Positions 1 to 8,654 are shown, numbered from the stretch's first letter. The stretch is 64,000 nt of DNA from Paraburkholderia sp. PGU19 (GCF_013426915.1 NZ_AP023182.1:1-64000); one strand, 5' to 3'. The notes: generated from the letters alone by a model not told the origin. Made by a program: numbers and translations.

Positions 1-765
1 ACCACGGCTCACGTCAGTTGCCCAAGGAAGCAGGTGTGACGACTCATTACGTTGCCTCCGCATCGACAAGTGGCGCCGCGCCAAAGCGCAGGAAACTATG
101 CCACGGCGCGCCTACTCTCCCTCGCGCAATTGAACAAGTTCCCCGCATCAGACCAGAATCCGAACTGCCAATCAAGAACTGGGTGCTCGATGTTGATCAG
201 CCGCTATGACTGCGTCAACCCCTTATCTAGAACGCGCCCAGTCCTTTAATCGGAGTGATTTCGGCTACACCACCTAGATAAGGATTGCGAATTTATATTG
301 AGCCGTTGCTGCCTGACATTTGTTACCAACGGCCCGGACTTGAGCAGTGTTGGCTGCCGCCCCAAGGTCAAGAGACAAACACGCGCCTCTCAGGCCTGTC
401 CCTGCTTATGTGAAGCAATTTCAACCACGTCTTCACGTTGAAGCGCATGAGTGCGCATCCGATTTTTCTATCATCTGGTTGCAGCGCTGGTCTGCACCAG
501 TCATCCATCGGGATCAAGGCGAGGGCCGGTACGTTGGCGTTCGCCCCTGGCTCATGCAGAGCCCCAGAAAACCATCGGTACCAGACCGGTGTCCACGGGA
601 GTATTCACCAAGTTCGGCATACCGCGTCAGCAGCGCCAACCTTATTTCGGCTCATGGTCTGGGCGTCCCAGCATTCGTCAACGGAAGGTGGCAGGAGTGC
701 GTGGCCCAATCACTTGCTCGGGTTTACGCCAACAAATTTACCGGGCTCACGATCTCCTGCCGGAT
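1..765. other. No recognisable gene
   Basis: I find no protein family, RNA gene or insertion-sequence end that I can support here. Several overlapping open frames exist, but they have the arginine/serine-rich make-up of chance frames in GC-rich DNA and no good ribosome binding site. The stretch ends at the stop codon of the IS110-type transposase, so its right part may include the element's non-coding end. Confidence 0.4.
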
Positions 766-1779
766 CTAACCGAAACATTTCTTGACCTCAAAGGGTTTGC
801 CGTCACGTAGCATGTAGAACGCGGCACGCGCGAGCTTGTGCGCGAGCGCCTTCATGGCCAAGACAGGCATGCGCCGGGCTCTTTTGCGCTCATAGAAGCG
901 TTTGGCCTGCGGACAGCTGCGCATTGCGATGGCGGCAGCCTCGATGAAAGCCCACGAGAGATACTTGTTGCCGTTCTTTGCGTTGCCTTCACCCTTCTTC
1001 TTGCCGTTCGAGATCCGCTTGCTCTCGACGCACCGGCAGTAGGAGCTGAAGTGGCCAACACTGGCGAAGCGGGAAATTGTGCCCGTTTCCAGCATGATGG
1101 TAGTCGCAAGGGTGTCACCGATGCCTGGCGCGGTCTTGAGGATCGCGAACTCGGGCCGCAGTTTGACAGTGCGATGTAGAACGGTTTCGATTGCGTGGAT
1201 CTGGGCCTGCAGCGTGCGCAGGACCGTGAGGTTCGCCATCAACGCACACTCGGTATGCGGCGGCAAACAAAGTGCGTTCACGGCGGTACTATCGAGGTGG
1301 CGAACCTGTTGTGCGTTGAGTCGCAGGTTCAACTGTCGGGCCAGGATGTTCTCGATACTGAGCGTGTTGAGCGTGCTTTGCTGCACGAGCTGCATGCGCT
1401 TGCGGGCGAGATCACGCAAGCCTCGCTCCTCTGATGGGTAGATGTACCCTTCTGGCAATAGCCCAAGGCGGAAGATGTGCGCGAGAAACACGGCATCGCG
1501 TTCGTCGCCGGCATACTTCAGGCCCTCGTACTGTTTGATGGCAGAGGTATTTGCGAGATGCACGGCAAAGCCGGCGGCCATCAGGCCATCGACGAGCCAG
1601 TACCAGTTATAGGTTGATTCCACCACGACCCCTTGCAGGTCCTCGTGGAATGGCGCGAGGACCGCGATGATTGATGACAGGTCGTTAGCCAGTCGCTTGC
1701 AGTAAAGCACCCGGTCCTGATCGTCGATCACGGCGACTACGGCGTTGTTCGAGTGCAGATCGATGCCGCTATACTTCAT
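766..1779 (-). CDS. IS110 family transposase
   Basis: This is a 337-residue DEDD-type recombinase of the IS110 family. The N-terminus has the RuvC-like first acidic motif (SGIDLHSNN, residues 4-12). A second acidic cluster follows around residue 94 (AGDERDAVFLA). The C-terminal transposase_20 part carries the usual helix-hairpin-helix (TAPGIGDTLATTIMLE, about residues 215-230) and the SYCRCVESKRISNGKKKGEGNAK stretch with the Tnp serine region. Length is close to the usual 330-400 residues, so the gene looks intact. IS110 elements move without terminal inverted repeats, guided by a structured RNA from a non-coding end. I could not place the element's exact ends. A strong dyad lies just upstream of the gene (1828-1856). 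Confidence 0.9.
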   Translation of the reverse strand: MKYSGIDLHSNNAVVAVIDDQDRVLYCKRLANDLSSIIAVLAPFHEDLQGVVVESTYNWYWLVDGLMAAGFAVHLANTSAIKQYEGLKYAGDERDAVFLAHIFRLGLLPEGYIYPSEERGLRDLARKRMQLVQQSTLNTLSIENILARQLNLRLNAQQVRHLDSTAVNALCLPPHTECALMANLTVLRTLQAQIHAIETVLHRTVKLRPEFAILKTAPGIGDTLATTIMLETGTISRFASVGHFSSYCRCVESKRISNGKKKGEGNAKNGNKYLSWAFIEAAAIAMRSCPQAKRFYERKRARRMPVLAMKALAHKLARAAFYMLRDGKPFEVKKCFG

Positions 1780-1827
1780 TTCAGCCTCCTGAACGGGTCG
1801 GTTGAGCTTGGCATCTCAACTGTAGAC

Positions 1828-1856
1828 CCTGGCCGCCCCTTCTTTGGGCGGCCAGG
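1828..1856. repeat. 11-bp perfect hairpin upstream of the IS110 gene
   Basis: CCTGGCCGCCC (1828-1838) and GGGCGGCCAGG (1846-1856) form a perfect 11-bp stem around a 7-base loop. Neither flank has a run of T, so it does not look like an intrinsic terminator in either direction. It lies 49 bases upstream of the transposase start. In the IS110 group the bridge RNA is encoded upstream of the recombinase, so this could be one of its stems; that is inference. Confidence 0.5.
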
Positions 1857-1926
1857 AGGCCTTTCAATGATTATCACCGTTTACGAATTAGTCGCCCCTG
1901 AATAATGCGTTTGCCCGGCGGTGGGG

Positions 1927-3255
1927 TCATGCGCCGGGCATGATTCGGACGAGAGTGGTAAGCGAAGCAGCAAGAATGAGGGCGTAAAAAACCTTCAGCT
2001 TCCTGAGGATCATTCGTAGGTTGTGACCGGCGCCGCATAACACCGCGTGCATCGCGTCACCGAGCACTCCCTTCAGCCAGTTCCGATCGAGTTTGCCATC
2101 TGTCTTCATGTGGCCGATCGCTGGCTCAATCGCGCTGCGCCGTCTGATCATCGCTCGTAATCCCCGCGTGATGCCTCGCCTCAACCCCGGGTGGTAGATC
2201 TTCACACCTTCGATGTCTACGCCCTTGTATCCACGATCCACGACGGCGATTTCTGGCGTGACGTCGCTCAGGATCGCCGCCTGTTCGAGCGCTTCTGCAA
2301 GTGTGTGGCCGTCGTATGGATTGCCTGGCATCGAGCGCATGCCAACGACCAGGCCCTCCCTGTGCGTCGTCGTAATCGACACCTTCACGCCGAACTCGTA
2401 GGGCGTGCGCGCCTTGCCCTTGGCCAGGCACTCTACCTCCGGCGCATGCAGAGCGTAAAGCTTGGTTTTGTCCTTTGTCTTTTGCGACAGGATCCGCTTT
2501 GTGCGATCAATCAGTTCCTGCAGGACCCCGCGACTGCCCTCGGAGACCGCATCAATCTGCCGCTCGACGTCACGCATCACCCGACCCACACGCGAGCGCA
2601 GTGTGCGCAACACTTTCTTCATGCGTTTGTACTGCTTGGCATGGGCATAGCGGCCTATCTGACGCGCCAGGTGCGGCGCCTCGCGGTTGTAGTTCTGCCT
2701 CAGTTTCAGGCCGTGCCGTGCTGCAGCCTTTACCAGATGTTCGCGACACCGCTCAAGCAACCGCGAATCGGTCGGATGGGCAACCGCTTTCTGCATGACA
2801 GTTGTGTCAACGATCACGCGCTTGACGCTCGCGGCCTTGATCACGCCGGCCCGTTTGGCTGCGTCGATCGTTTCGGCCAGCAACTCTTCAACACCAGCCT
2901 CGCCCAGCCGCTTGCGCCAGCGCGTCAGGCTCGACGGATCGATCGGCGGTTCGGTCTGCAAATACGTCTCGCCGGTGAACACCTGCCAATACGGGTTCTC
3001 AACCCATTGCCAGACGACTTCTTCGTCGGACAGGTCAAATGCGTGCTGCAGATACAGCAGACCGGCGACTAGCCTGGGTGATGTTGCCGGGCGTCCCTTG
3101 CGCGACACGAAGCTCTCGCTCATCGCCATGCCCAGCCGATTCCAGTTGATCAGGTCAGCCAGCCGCACCAGCGGATGTCTCAGATTGATCTGCTCGCGCA
3201 GCGGCTGCCGGAAGAAATCTCCCTCTGTCACAGGCGTCTTCGGACCCATCCGCAC
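1927..3255 (-). CDS. IS5-type transposase
   Basis: A 442-residue DDE transposase of the IS5 superfamily. The N-terminal region (residues 20-105) is the DUF772-type domain typical of these enzymes (LINWNRLGMAMSESF, then a YLQHAFDLSDEEVVWQWVENPYWQVFTGE stretch). The catalytic part carries VIVDTTVMQKAVAHPTDSRL (first Asp at about residue 149), AVVDRGYKGVDIEG (second Asp at about 341) and the C-terminal RRRSAIEPAIGHMKTDGKLDRNWLKG stretch with the Glu. Length and motifs suggest an intact protein. I could not find a convincing pair of terminal inverted repeats in the flanks. It is co-directional with the IS110 gene, 147 bases apart. Confidence 0.88.
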   Translation of the reverse strand: MRMGPKTPVTEGDFFRQPLREQINLRHPLVRLADLINWNRLGMAMSESFVSRKGRPATSPRLVAGLLYLQHAFDLSDEEVVWQWVENPYWQVFTGETYLQTEPPIDPSSLTRWRKRLGEAGVEELLAETIDAAKRAGVIKAASVKRVIVDTTVMQKAVAHPTDSRLLERCREHLVKAAARHGLKLRQNYNREAPHLARQIGRYAHAKQYKRMKKVLRTLRSRVGRVMRDVERQIDAVSEGSRGVLQELIDRTKRILSQKTKDKTKLYALHAPEVECLAKGKARTPYEFGVKVSITTTHREGLVVGMRSMPGNPYDGHTLAEALEQAAILSDVTPEIAVVDRGYKGVDIEGVKIYHPGLRRGITRGLRAMIRRRSAIEPAIGHMKTDGKLDRNWLKGVLGDAMHAVLCGAGHNLRMILRKLKVFYALILAASLTTLVRIMPGA

Positions 3256-3584
3256 CTCGTCAGAATTTGCAGGATTTAGGCATCAATATGCCAGGTCTCT
3301 GCAAATCCCACAATGCCATTTCGGCCTCGGAGCCTTACCGCATAAGCTTTCGCGGATTGTTCAAGGCCGACGAATTAATAGCGTCACTTCGAGTGCACGC
3401 AACGGGGGCGGCTACGAAAAACGCCGCAAAATCAGGCATCTAGCGTGAGCGATTTAGGACCTGTCACGGCGCTCGCGCTGCGAAGGCGTCAATCCCTGGA
3501 CACCCTCGATTCTCCCTATGCGCTCCCCACACTTGCGGAGCAGAGGTGAGGCGAAACGGGAGCCGTTTGCTCGCTTTGCCAGCG
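3256..3584. other. Insertion-sequence flank, no gene
   Basis: This stretch between the IS5-type transposase and the TniQ-like fragment probably holds the promoter side and outer end of the element. A nested dyad is visible: ATTTGCAG/CTGCAAAT enclosing GGCAT-CAAT-ATGCC, at about 3265-3310. I see no supported coding frame. Confidence 0.4.
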
Positions 3585-4055
3585 TCACTGGCCGCGACAA
3601 CGCTCAAGATAGCGACGTGTGAATGCCTTGCGATGCTCCGGTTTCATCGGCAGCGCATTGTATGGCGTCCAGCAATAACGCGCGTATGGCGCAAGACAGT
3701 TGGCACAACGGTACCGCGCTTCAAGCAGTCGAACACTTAAGCGATGCGGCGTCTCATGCCCGCAGCGTCGACATCGCGACTCCAGAATGCCGTGACGGGC
3801 GGGACACTGGCTCAGGCTTTCAAGCTGATGCACGACACTGTGATTGCCCAGCGTCAGACAGTGACGACAGAAGCGAAAGGCGTCGCTGTAGCGTTGCCGC
3901 TCCGTTCCCTCTATCAGCGCGCTGTGCAGCACTTTCCCGGGCAGGCCAAGAATTTCCCGAAGTCGCTCAACATCAACGATCCCCCGGCGTGGCGCGCCCC
4001 CTTCGTAGGGGTCAACGTCCGGTCCCATGAGCCGCGCCACGATGGCGCCCGACAA
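3585..4055 (-). CDS. TniQ-like zinc-ribbon protein, probably partial
   Basis: A 156-residue protein with paired cysteines: FRFCRHC at about 61-67, then SQCPARHG and SRCRRCGHE, then RYRCANC. The layout (CxxC, then a CPxHG motif, then CxxCG) is that of the zinc-binding part of TniQ-family transposition target-selection proteins. Full TniQ proteins are usually longer, and no transposase partner of the Tn7/Tn5053 type is adjacent, so this is likely a remnant or a short relative next to the insertion-sequence zone. The family call rests on the cysteine pattern only. Confidence 0.45.
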   Translation of the reverse strand: MSGAIVARLMGPDVDPYEGGAPRRGIVDVERLREILGLPGKVLHSALIEGTERQRYSDAFRFCRHCLTLGNHSVVHQLESLSQCPARHGILESRCRRCGHETPHRLSVRLLEARYRCANCLAPYARYCWTPYNALPMKPEHRKAFTRRYLERCRGQ

Positions 4056-4178
4056 GGCATTGGCCTTCTCGAATTTCCACAGGATTGGTCAGATACGTGC
4101 CGTTCAGGCTTCAATCGCCGCTCGGCAATGTTCTATTGAACGGTCAGGAAATTGGCACCGTTTTGCGTAAATACCGCT

Positions 4179-5039
4179 CTACAACACACCGAGTGGAATT
4201 TTCAGATAACGCGTGCCGTTGTCTTCCGGTTCAGGCAATGAGCCTGCACGAATGTTGACCTGGACAGCCGGAAGAATGAGCGCAGGCATATCAAGGGTCC
4301 GGTCGCGTGCTGTACGCATCGCGACGAACGCATCTTCCGAATTGCCGTCATGTAGATGGATATTGCGCTTTCGCTGTTCAGCCACTGTGGTTTGCCATTG
4401 TGGTTGACGCGACTGCGGCGGGTAGTCGTGACACATATAAAGCCGCGTCTCTTCAGGTAGCGACAGCAGTTTGCGTGCTGAGCGATAAAGCGTATGCGCG
4501 TCACCACCCGGAAAATCGCACCGTGCGCTACCTACGTCCGGCATGAACATCGTGTCGCCGACAAAAACCGCGTCTCCGATCTGGTACGCCACGTCAGCTG
4601 GCGTATGCCCTGGTGCATGTATTGCACGCGCACTCAGCTCGCCGATCTGGAACGTCTCGCCGGCAGCAAACAGATGATCGAACTGCTGACCGTCGGCCGG
4701 CACGTGCGCACTCAGGTTAAAGACGCGCTTGAATACACCTTGCACTGCGCGAATGCTCTCCCCGATGGCAATCCTTCCTCCCAATCGTGTCTTCAGATAT
4801 TGCGCGGCCGACAGATGGCCCGCGTGGGCATGCGTTTCCAGCAGCCATTCAACACGCAGCCCGCGCGCCAGCACAAATTTGACAACCTTGTCGGCCGATT
4901 GAGTCGAGGTGCGGCCGGCCTTCGGGTCGTAGTCAAGCACCGAATCGATCACGGCACACGCTGAGCCATCGCCTGCGTGAACGACATAGGTAACTGTACA
5001 GGTGGTCCGGTCAAAGAACGCTTCTACCAGTGGCTTCAT
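4179..5039 (-). CDS. MBL-fold persulfide dioxygenase-like hydrolase (Blh type)
   Basis: A 286-residue metallo-beta-lactamase-fold enzyme of the ETHE1/Blh group, which oxidises glutathione persulfide to sulfite and glutathione using mononuclear iron. It runs divergently from a BigR-type repressor and two YeeE/YedE genes, the usual bigR neighbourhood. The first metal motif reads THAHAGHL (about residues 69-76), where the family has THxHADH, so the Asp is a Gly; the codon is GGC on the reverse strand. The later ligands look normal: HAPGHTPADVAY and FVGDTMFMPD. In ETHE1-type enzymes iron is bound by the first motif's His, the HAPGH His and the GDT Asp, so the substitution may be tolerated. Start at 5039 is an ATG followed by KPLVEAFFD, typical of the family. 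Confidence 0.88.
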   Translation of the reverse strand: MKPLVEAFFDRTTCTVTYVVHAGDGSACAVIDSVLDYDPKAGRTSTQSADKVVKFVLARGLRVEWLLETHAHAGHLSAAQYLKTRLGGRIAIGESIRAVQGVFKRVFNLSAHVPADGQQFDHLFAAGETFQIGELSARAIHAPGHTPADVAYQIGDAVFVGDTMFMPDVGSARCDFPGGDAHTLYRSARKLLSLPEETRLYMCHDYPPQSRQPQWQTTVAEQRKRNIHLHDGNSEDAFVAMRTARDRTLDMPALILPAVQVNIRAGSLPEPEDNGTRYLKIPLGVL

Positions 5040-5054
5040 CGCACGCTCCGGTCA

Positions 5055-5075
5055 ATATATTGAAAAACAATATAT
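5055..5075. promoter_or_regulatory. Candidate BigR operator
   Basis: ATATATTG and CAATATAT form a perfect 8-bp inverted repeat with a 5-base spacer, in the 88-bp divergent gap between the persulfide dioxygenase gene and the repressor gene. BigR-type repressors are known to bind AT-rich dyads at this place and to release on persulfide sensing. A binding site here would control both directions. Confidence 0.7.
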
Positions 5076-5127
5076 ATTTCCATATAATGAGTGTCAACAT
5101 GACTATCAGGTAGAAGGACGCCGATCA

Positions 5128-5463
5128 ATGAGCACACCGTTGTCTCCCGCCGCGCTCGACGCGCTGCGGCAATCCGCGACGCAATGCTGCACTCTTCTCA
5201 AAGCCATGGCGCAGGAGGACCGTCTGCTGCTGTTGTGCCAGTTGATCGAAGGCGAACATAACGTTGGAGAACTGGAAGCGGCGGTCGGTCTTCATCAACC
5301 GAGCCTTTCGCAACATCTTGGCGTGCTGCGCGAAGAAGGCCTCGTCAGTGCGCGGCGCGAGGGAAAGTACATGTACTACAGTCTCGCCAGCGTCGAAGTC
5401 TTAAGCATCATGAAGACTTTGTCGAACCTCTATTGCGGCAAAGTCAAAGGACGCTTGAAATGA
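5128..5463 (+). CDS. bigR: BigR/SqrR-type ArsR-family repressor
   Basis: A 111-residue winged-helix repressor (start ATG at 5128 after AGAAGGA). The recognition helix region reads LHQPSLSQHLGVLREEGLVSARREGKYMYYSL, typical of ArsR/SmtB proteins. Two cysteines fit the persulfide-sensing pair of BigR and SqrR: one in LLLLCQL (about residue 37) and one near the end in NLYCGK (about residue 104). There is an additional CC pair near residue 21. It overlaps the next gene by ATGA, so it is translationally coupled to the YeeE/YedE genes. The gene presumably represses itself, those transporter genes and the divergent dioxygenase gene. Confidence 0.88.
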   Translation: MSTPLSPAALDALRQSATQCCTLLKAMAQEDRLLLLCQLIEGEHNVGELEAAVGLHQPSLSQHLGVLREEGLVSARREGKYMYYSLASVEVLSIMKTLSNLYCGKVKGRLK

Positions 5464-5894
5464 GCATCGACCTCGCCCACTTCACGCCACTTCCCTCGCT
5501 CGCTGGCGGTTTGCTGATCGGTCTCGCGGCAACGCTGCTTGTGCTCGGGAACGGTCGTATTGCCGGCATCAGCGGGATTCTTGGCGGTCTGCTCGACACA
5601 ACATCCAGCGATCTTGCGTGGCGCGCCGCATTCGTGCTTGGACTCTTTGCCGCGCCATGGATGTTCAGGCTCTTCACTGCACTACCCGCTATTACTGTCG
5701 CGTCATCGCCACCTGTGCTCGTTGTAGCCGGCCTGGTCGTCGGCATCGGCACCCGCTACGCATCCGGTTGCACCAGCGGTCACGGCGTATGTGGTCTCTC
5801 ACGCGGTTCGGTCCGCTCGCTTGCCGCCACCGCGACGTTCATGGCAGTGGGCTTTTTCACCGTTTTCGCTACCCGCCATCTGCTGGGGCTTTGA
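5460..5894 (+). CDS. YeeE/YedE (PmpA-like) membrane protein
   Basis: A 144-residue inner-membrane protein with about four hydrophobic segments, the first half of a split YeeE/YedE transporter. It carries the family signature SGCTSGHGVCGLSR near residues 101-114, whose cysteines are proposed to relay sulfur in TsuA-type thiosulfate/sulfur transport. The start overlaps the repressor stop (ATGA at 5460). The second half follows one base after its stop. Context (BigR, persulfide dioxygenase) supports a role in moving sulfur compounds. Confidence 0.85.
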   Translation: MSIDLAHFTPLPSLAGGLLIGLAATLLVLGNGRIAGISGILGGLLDTTSSDLAWRAAFVLGLFAAPWMFRLFTALPAITVASSPPVLVVAGLVVGIGTRYASGCTSGHGVCGLSRGSVRSLAATATFMAVGFFTVFATRHLLGL

Positions 5895-5895
5895 T

Positions 5896-6321
5896 ATGCT
5901 CATTCTCAACGCGCTGCTGGCCGGTCTGCTATTCGCCACGGGACTGATCGTTTCCGGCATGGCCAACCCGGCGAAGGTGCTGGGTTTTCTCGATATCGCC
6001 GGCAACTGGGACCCGTCACTGGCGTTCGTCATGGCCGGCGCGATCGCAGTCGGCAGTGTCGGCTTCGCGATTGCACGCAGGCTCAAGCAGAGCCTGTTCA
6101 ACGCGCCCATGTCGCTGCCGACCGCGACGCGCATCGACCGCCGCCTGCTTGCTGGCAGCGCAATGTTCGGTGCCGGCTGGGGGCTGGCCGGATTCTGCCC
6201 GGGACCCGCCCTCGTGAGCGCCGGCAGCGGCGATTTTAAAGCGATGCTGTTCGTCATCGCCATGCTTGTTGGCATGAAGATTTTCGCTCTGGCCGAGCAA
6301 CGCGCTGCCCAAACCAACTGA
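5896..6321 (+). CDS. YeeE/YedE (PmpB-like) membrane protein
   Basis: A 141-residue membrane protein, the second half of the split YeeE/YedE transporter. It starts with hydrophobic MLILNALLAGLLFATGLIVSGM and has the second signature GWGLAGFCPGPALVSAG at about residues 98-114. The ATG at 5896 is one base after the preceding stop, so the two halves are co-translated and probably form one complex. Last gene of the bigR operon; the next gene on the other strand ends 286 bases away. Confidence 0.85.
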   Translation: MLILNALLAGLLFATGLIVSGMANPAKVLGFLDIAGNWDPSLAFVMAGAIAVGSVGFAIARRLKQSLFNAPMSLPTATRIDRRLLAGSAMFGAGWGLAGFCPGPALVSAGSGDFKAMLFVIAMLVGMKIFALAEQRAAQTN

Positions 6322-6607
6322 CCGCAAACTCGCGCACATTCGCGTGTGCGGCCGCGCGACGAGTTGAACGCAAAACGTTACGGCGGCCGTCTCATCTCCG
6401 CCCAAACCCGGACGGCCAGAAAACTTCTCTGGGTGGCTGAAACTGGCCGAACCCGGTCCGATGCTGGATGGTCGAAACGAGCCTCCGTTGCTCGGCCTGC
6501 GTCCGGCTCAGTTCGGACCCGTTTCCGCCGCTGACAAGTTCCCCGCTCAAACGGCCGCAATATGGTGGCGGCCATTCCGAACGGTGCCGAACAGCACGGA
6601 TACTCCG

Positions 6608-6808
6608 TCAGCTTTCCACCTTAGCGATCTGCGCCTCACGTGCTACCTTTGCCTGTCGCCGGGACTTCTCGTTAAGAATCTGATGATGCCGGTGGCCCGT
6701 CATCGTCTTCCAGCCTCGGATTTCGTCTCGTGTCCGAAAGCAGCCGATGCAAAGTCCGGAATTGCCATCGAGCGCGCATACATCGATGCAAGGCGATTTG
6801 ACTGCCAT
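6608..6808 (-). CDS. DUF1289 family protein
   Basis: A 66-residue protein of the DUF1289 family with the pattern SPCIDVCALDGNSGLCIGCFRTRDEI, whose four cysteines probably bind a metal. It starts three bases after the dmeF stop, so it is the last gene of the dmeR-dmeF transcription unit. Its function is unknown. Confidence 0.8.
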   Translation of the reverse strand: MAVKSPCIDVCALDGNSGLCIGCFRTRDEIRGWKTMTGHRHHQILNEKSRRQAKVAREAQIAKVES

Positions 6809-6811
6809 CGG

Positions 6812-8092
6812 TCAGGCGGCGGGCGTCGGATTCACTTCGACCGTCACGCGCGACAGTCCCTTGAAACGCTTGAGTGCCGCGCGATAGAAGCCCGGGTTGC
6901 GCTGCGCTTCACCAGTGGCCACCGATACGATCGCGCTCATGTGCCCCGGACCGACGCGCCAGACATGGAGGTCGAGCACGGTGTCGCCGTTGTCTTCGAT
7001 GACATGGCGGACGTTCTCGGCCATGCGCTTGTCGGGATTCATGTCGAGCAGAATGCCGCCCGTATCTCGCATCAAGCCCCACGACCAGTTTGCAATCACA
7101 AGTGCACCGATTACACCCGCAAGCGGGTCCATCCAGACCCACCCAAACGCACGCGCCAGCAAGAGGCCGATGATCGCCAGCACGGAAACCGCCGCGTCGG
7201 CAATGACGTGAATGTAGGCAGAACGGATGTTGTGGTCACGGTTCGCGGCCGCCTGTGCGTCGTCGTGATCGTGCTCATGTTCCTCGAACTCGACTTGATG
7301 GTCACCTTCGGGCAGACGGACAACGGCCCTGAATGCGTGCGGCTCAGGAATGTCGTCCTTCGACTCCAGATAGTCACCGCGATAGGCAAACGTGAAGGTC
7401 TGGTGCGTCCCGTCGGAGCGGATCGTCGTAACTGAAACAGCGTTGGCGTTTAGTTTCGAGGAACCCGTTTCGGGTGTGATGCGGAAGACAGGCGGTACGC
7501 CGTCTTCGAAGACCGACAAGGCAAATACGCCCGCGCTGCCGAAGATGCGATGCACCTCGTCCTCGTGACCGTGTTCGTCGTCACGGCTGTGACCGTGACC
7601 GTGGCTATGCCCGTGACTGTGGCCGTGGTGGTTGCCGCTGAGCAGCCAGACGCTCGCCAGATTGACCAGCAGTCCAAGCACGGCGATAGGGATCGCCTGG
7701 CCGAAGTGGATGGGCACGGGCGAGAGAAAGCGTGATACGGCTTCGTACGCGATCAGTAGCGCGATCATCGCGAGCACGATGGCGCTGGTAAAGCCCGCGA
7801 GGTCGCCCAGCTTGCCGGTGCCGAATACGAAGCGGTTGTCGGCCGCGTGCCTACGCGCGTAGGTGTACGCCAATGCGGCGATGAGCATCGCGCCGGCGTG
7901 CGTCGACATGTGCAGACCGTCGGCGACGAGCGCCAGCGAGCCAAAAAGACTCCCGCCCACAATTTCAGCCACCATCATCGCGCTGCAAAGCGCAATCACC
8001 ATCCAGGTTCTGCGCTCATTGTCTTCATGGGCCGCGCCCAGAAAGATGTGGTCGTGCCCCGCTCCAAAAGCGGAATTTTCAAAGTTGCTCAT
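6812..8092 (-). CDS. dmeF: CDF-family Co/Ni efflux transporter
   Basis: A 426-residue cation diffusion facilitator of the DmeF type, which exports Co(II) and Ni(II) in exchange for protons. Transmembrane segments lie at about 30-50, 58-78, 95-115 and 130-150 (first four) and 295-340 (last two). Two His-rich cytoplasmic stretches are visible: HHGHSHGHSHGHGHS (about 154-168) and EEHEHDHDD (about 272-280). The metal-site motifs ADGLHMSTHAGAM in TM2 and HVIADAAVSV in TM5 are present. It is preceded by dmeR 9 bases upstream, the standard dmeRF order. Length is that of DmeF proteins with the insert, and longer than simple CDFs of about 300 residues. Confidence 0.92.
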   Translation of the reverse strand: MSNFENSAFGAGHDHIFLGAAHEDNERRTWMVIALCSAMMVAEIVGGSLFGSLALVADGLHMSTHAGAMLIAALAYTYARRHAADNRFVFGTGKLGDLAGFTSAIVLAMIALLIAYEAVSRFLSPVPIHFGQAIPIAVLGLLVNLASVWLLSGNHHGHSHGHSHGHGHSRDDEHGHEDEVHRIFGSAGVFALSVFEDGVPPVFRITPETGSSKLNANAVSVTTIRSDGTHQTFTFAYRGDYLESKDDIPEPHAFRAVVRLPEGDHQVEFEEHEHDHDDAQAAANRDHNIRSAYIHVIADAAVSVLAIIGLLLARAFGWVWMDPLAGVIGALVIANWSWGLMRDTGGILLDMNPDKRMAENVRHVIEDNGDTVLDLHVWRVGPGHMSAIVSVATGEAQRNPGFYRAALKRFKGLSRVTVEVNPTPAA

Positions 8093-8101
8093 AGTTCCCT
8101 C

Positions 8102-8374
8102 TTACTTGAAGTAGCTGTGGACTACCTCAATCAGCAGCTCGGTGCCGCTGCCATGTTCGTCGTCTGGCTCCGCGTCGACAAGATGCGTCCGGATGTGGTC
8201 TTCGAGAACCACGGCAAGCAACCCGTTCATCGCACCACGGCTACTGGTGATTAGTTGAAGCACATCCATGCAGCCGCGCTCTTCTTCAAGTGCACGCTCA
8301 ATGGCTTCGACTTGTCCCTTAATGCGGCGAACCCGGTTGAGCAGCTTCTGTTTTTCGCGAATCGTATGGCTCAC
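8102..8374 (-). CDS. dmeR: DmeR, RcnR/FrmR-family metal-sensing repressor
   Basis: A 90-residue all-helical repressor of the CsoR/RcnR/FrmR family. It begins MSHTIREKQKLLNRVRRIKGQVEAIERAL. A His follows the start Met and Ser, one Cys lies in GCMDVLQLI (about residue 35), and a His at about 60 (EDHIRTH) completes the Ni/Co pattern of RcnR-like proteins. It is co-transcribed with dmeF and would be released from its operator by Ni(II) or Co(II). G-tract operator sequences are visible upstream (8391-8435). Confidence 0.9.
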   Translation of the reverse strand: MSHTIREKQKLLNRVRRIKGQVEAIERALEEERGCMDVLQLITSSRGAMNGLLAVVLEDHIRTHLVDAEPDDEHGSGTELLIEVVHSYFK

Positions 8375-8390
8375 GGCTAATCCCCAGAAT

Positions 8391-8435
8391 ACGGTAGGGG
8401 GCTATGTTACCATGGATAGGGTACGGGGGTATGCA
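8391..8435 (-). promoter_or_regulatory. Candidate DmeR operator with two G-tracts
   Basis: Just upstream of dmeR are TACGGTAGGGGGCTA (from 8391) and TAGGGTACGGGGGTATG (to about 8434). RcnR/DmeR proteins bind short palindromes around a G-tract (TAC-G5/6-TA type), and the second copy fits well. They overlap where the dmeRF promoter must be. Confidence 0.6.
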
Positions 8436-8654
8436 TTTATGTTGAACGGGATGTGTTTGGAACGTCTCCAGTGCGGCTCTGAGGCCAGACCGTATGGCCG
8501 CTGATCGGCCCGATGAGACAGCCTCACAACGCCAAACGGCCATCTGATCAGAGTTATCCAGGGTCTGTTTCTGCACGGTTATTCGCGTTTTGCACAGTGC
8601 ATCAAGTCCAAAAACATCTACCGGGGGCCTTCAAATTCGGCCGTGACTCAACCT

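Noticed and set aside
347..810. Several overlapping open frames in the first 800 bases
   Set aside because: Arg/Ser/Pro-rich shadow composition, no ribosome binding site and no recognisable family.
2191..3072. Long + strand frame of 293 codons opposite the IS5-type transposase
   Set aside because: Antisense shadow of a clear transposase gene.
6461..7435. Long + strand frame of 324 codons
   Set aside because: Antisense to dmeF and the DUF1289 gene; His/Arg-rich shadow without family resemblance.
7550..7735. Val/Thr-rich repeat-like frame and GTGACCGT-type tandem pattern
   Set aside because: It is the reverse of the His-rich linker of dmeF, not an independent repeat or CRISPR array.
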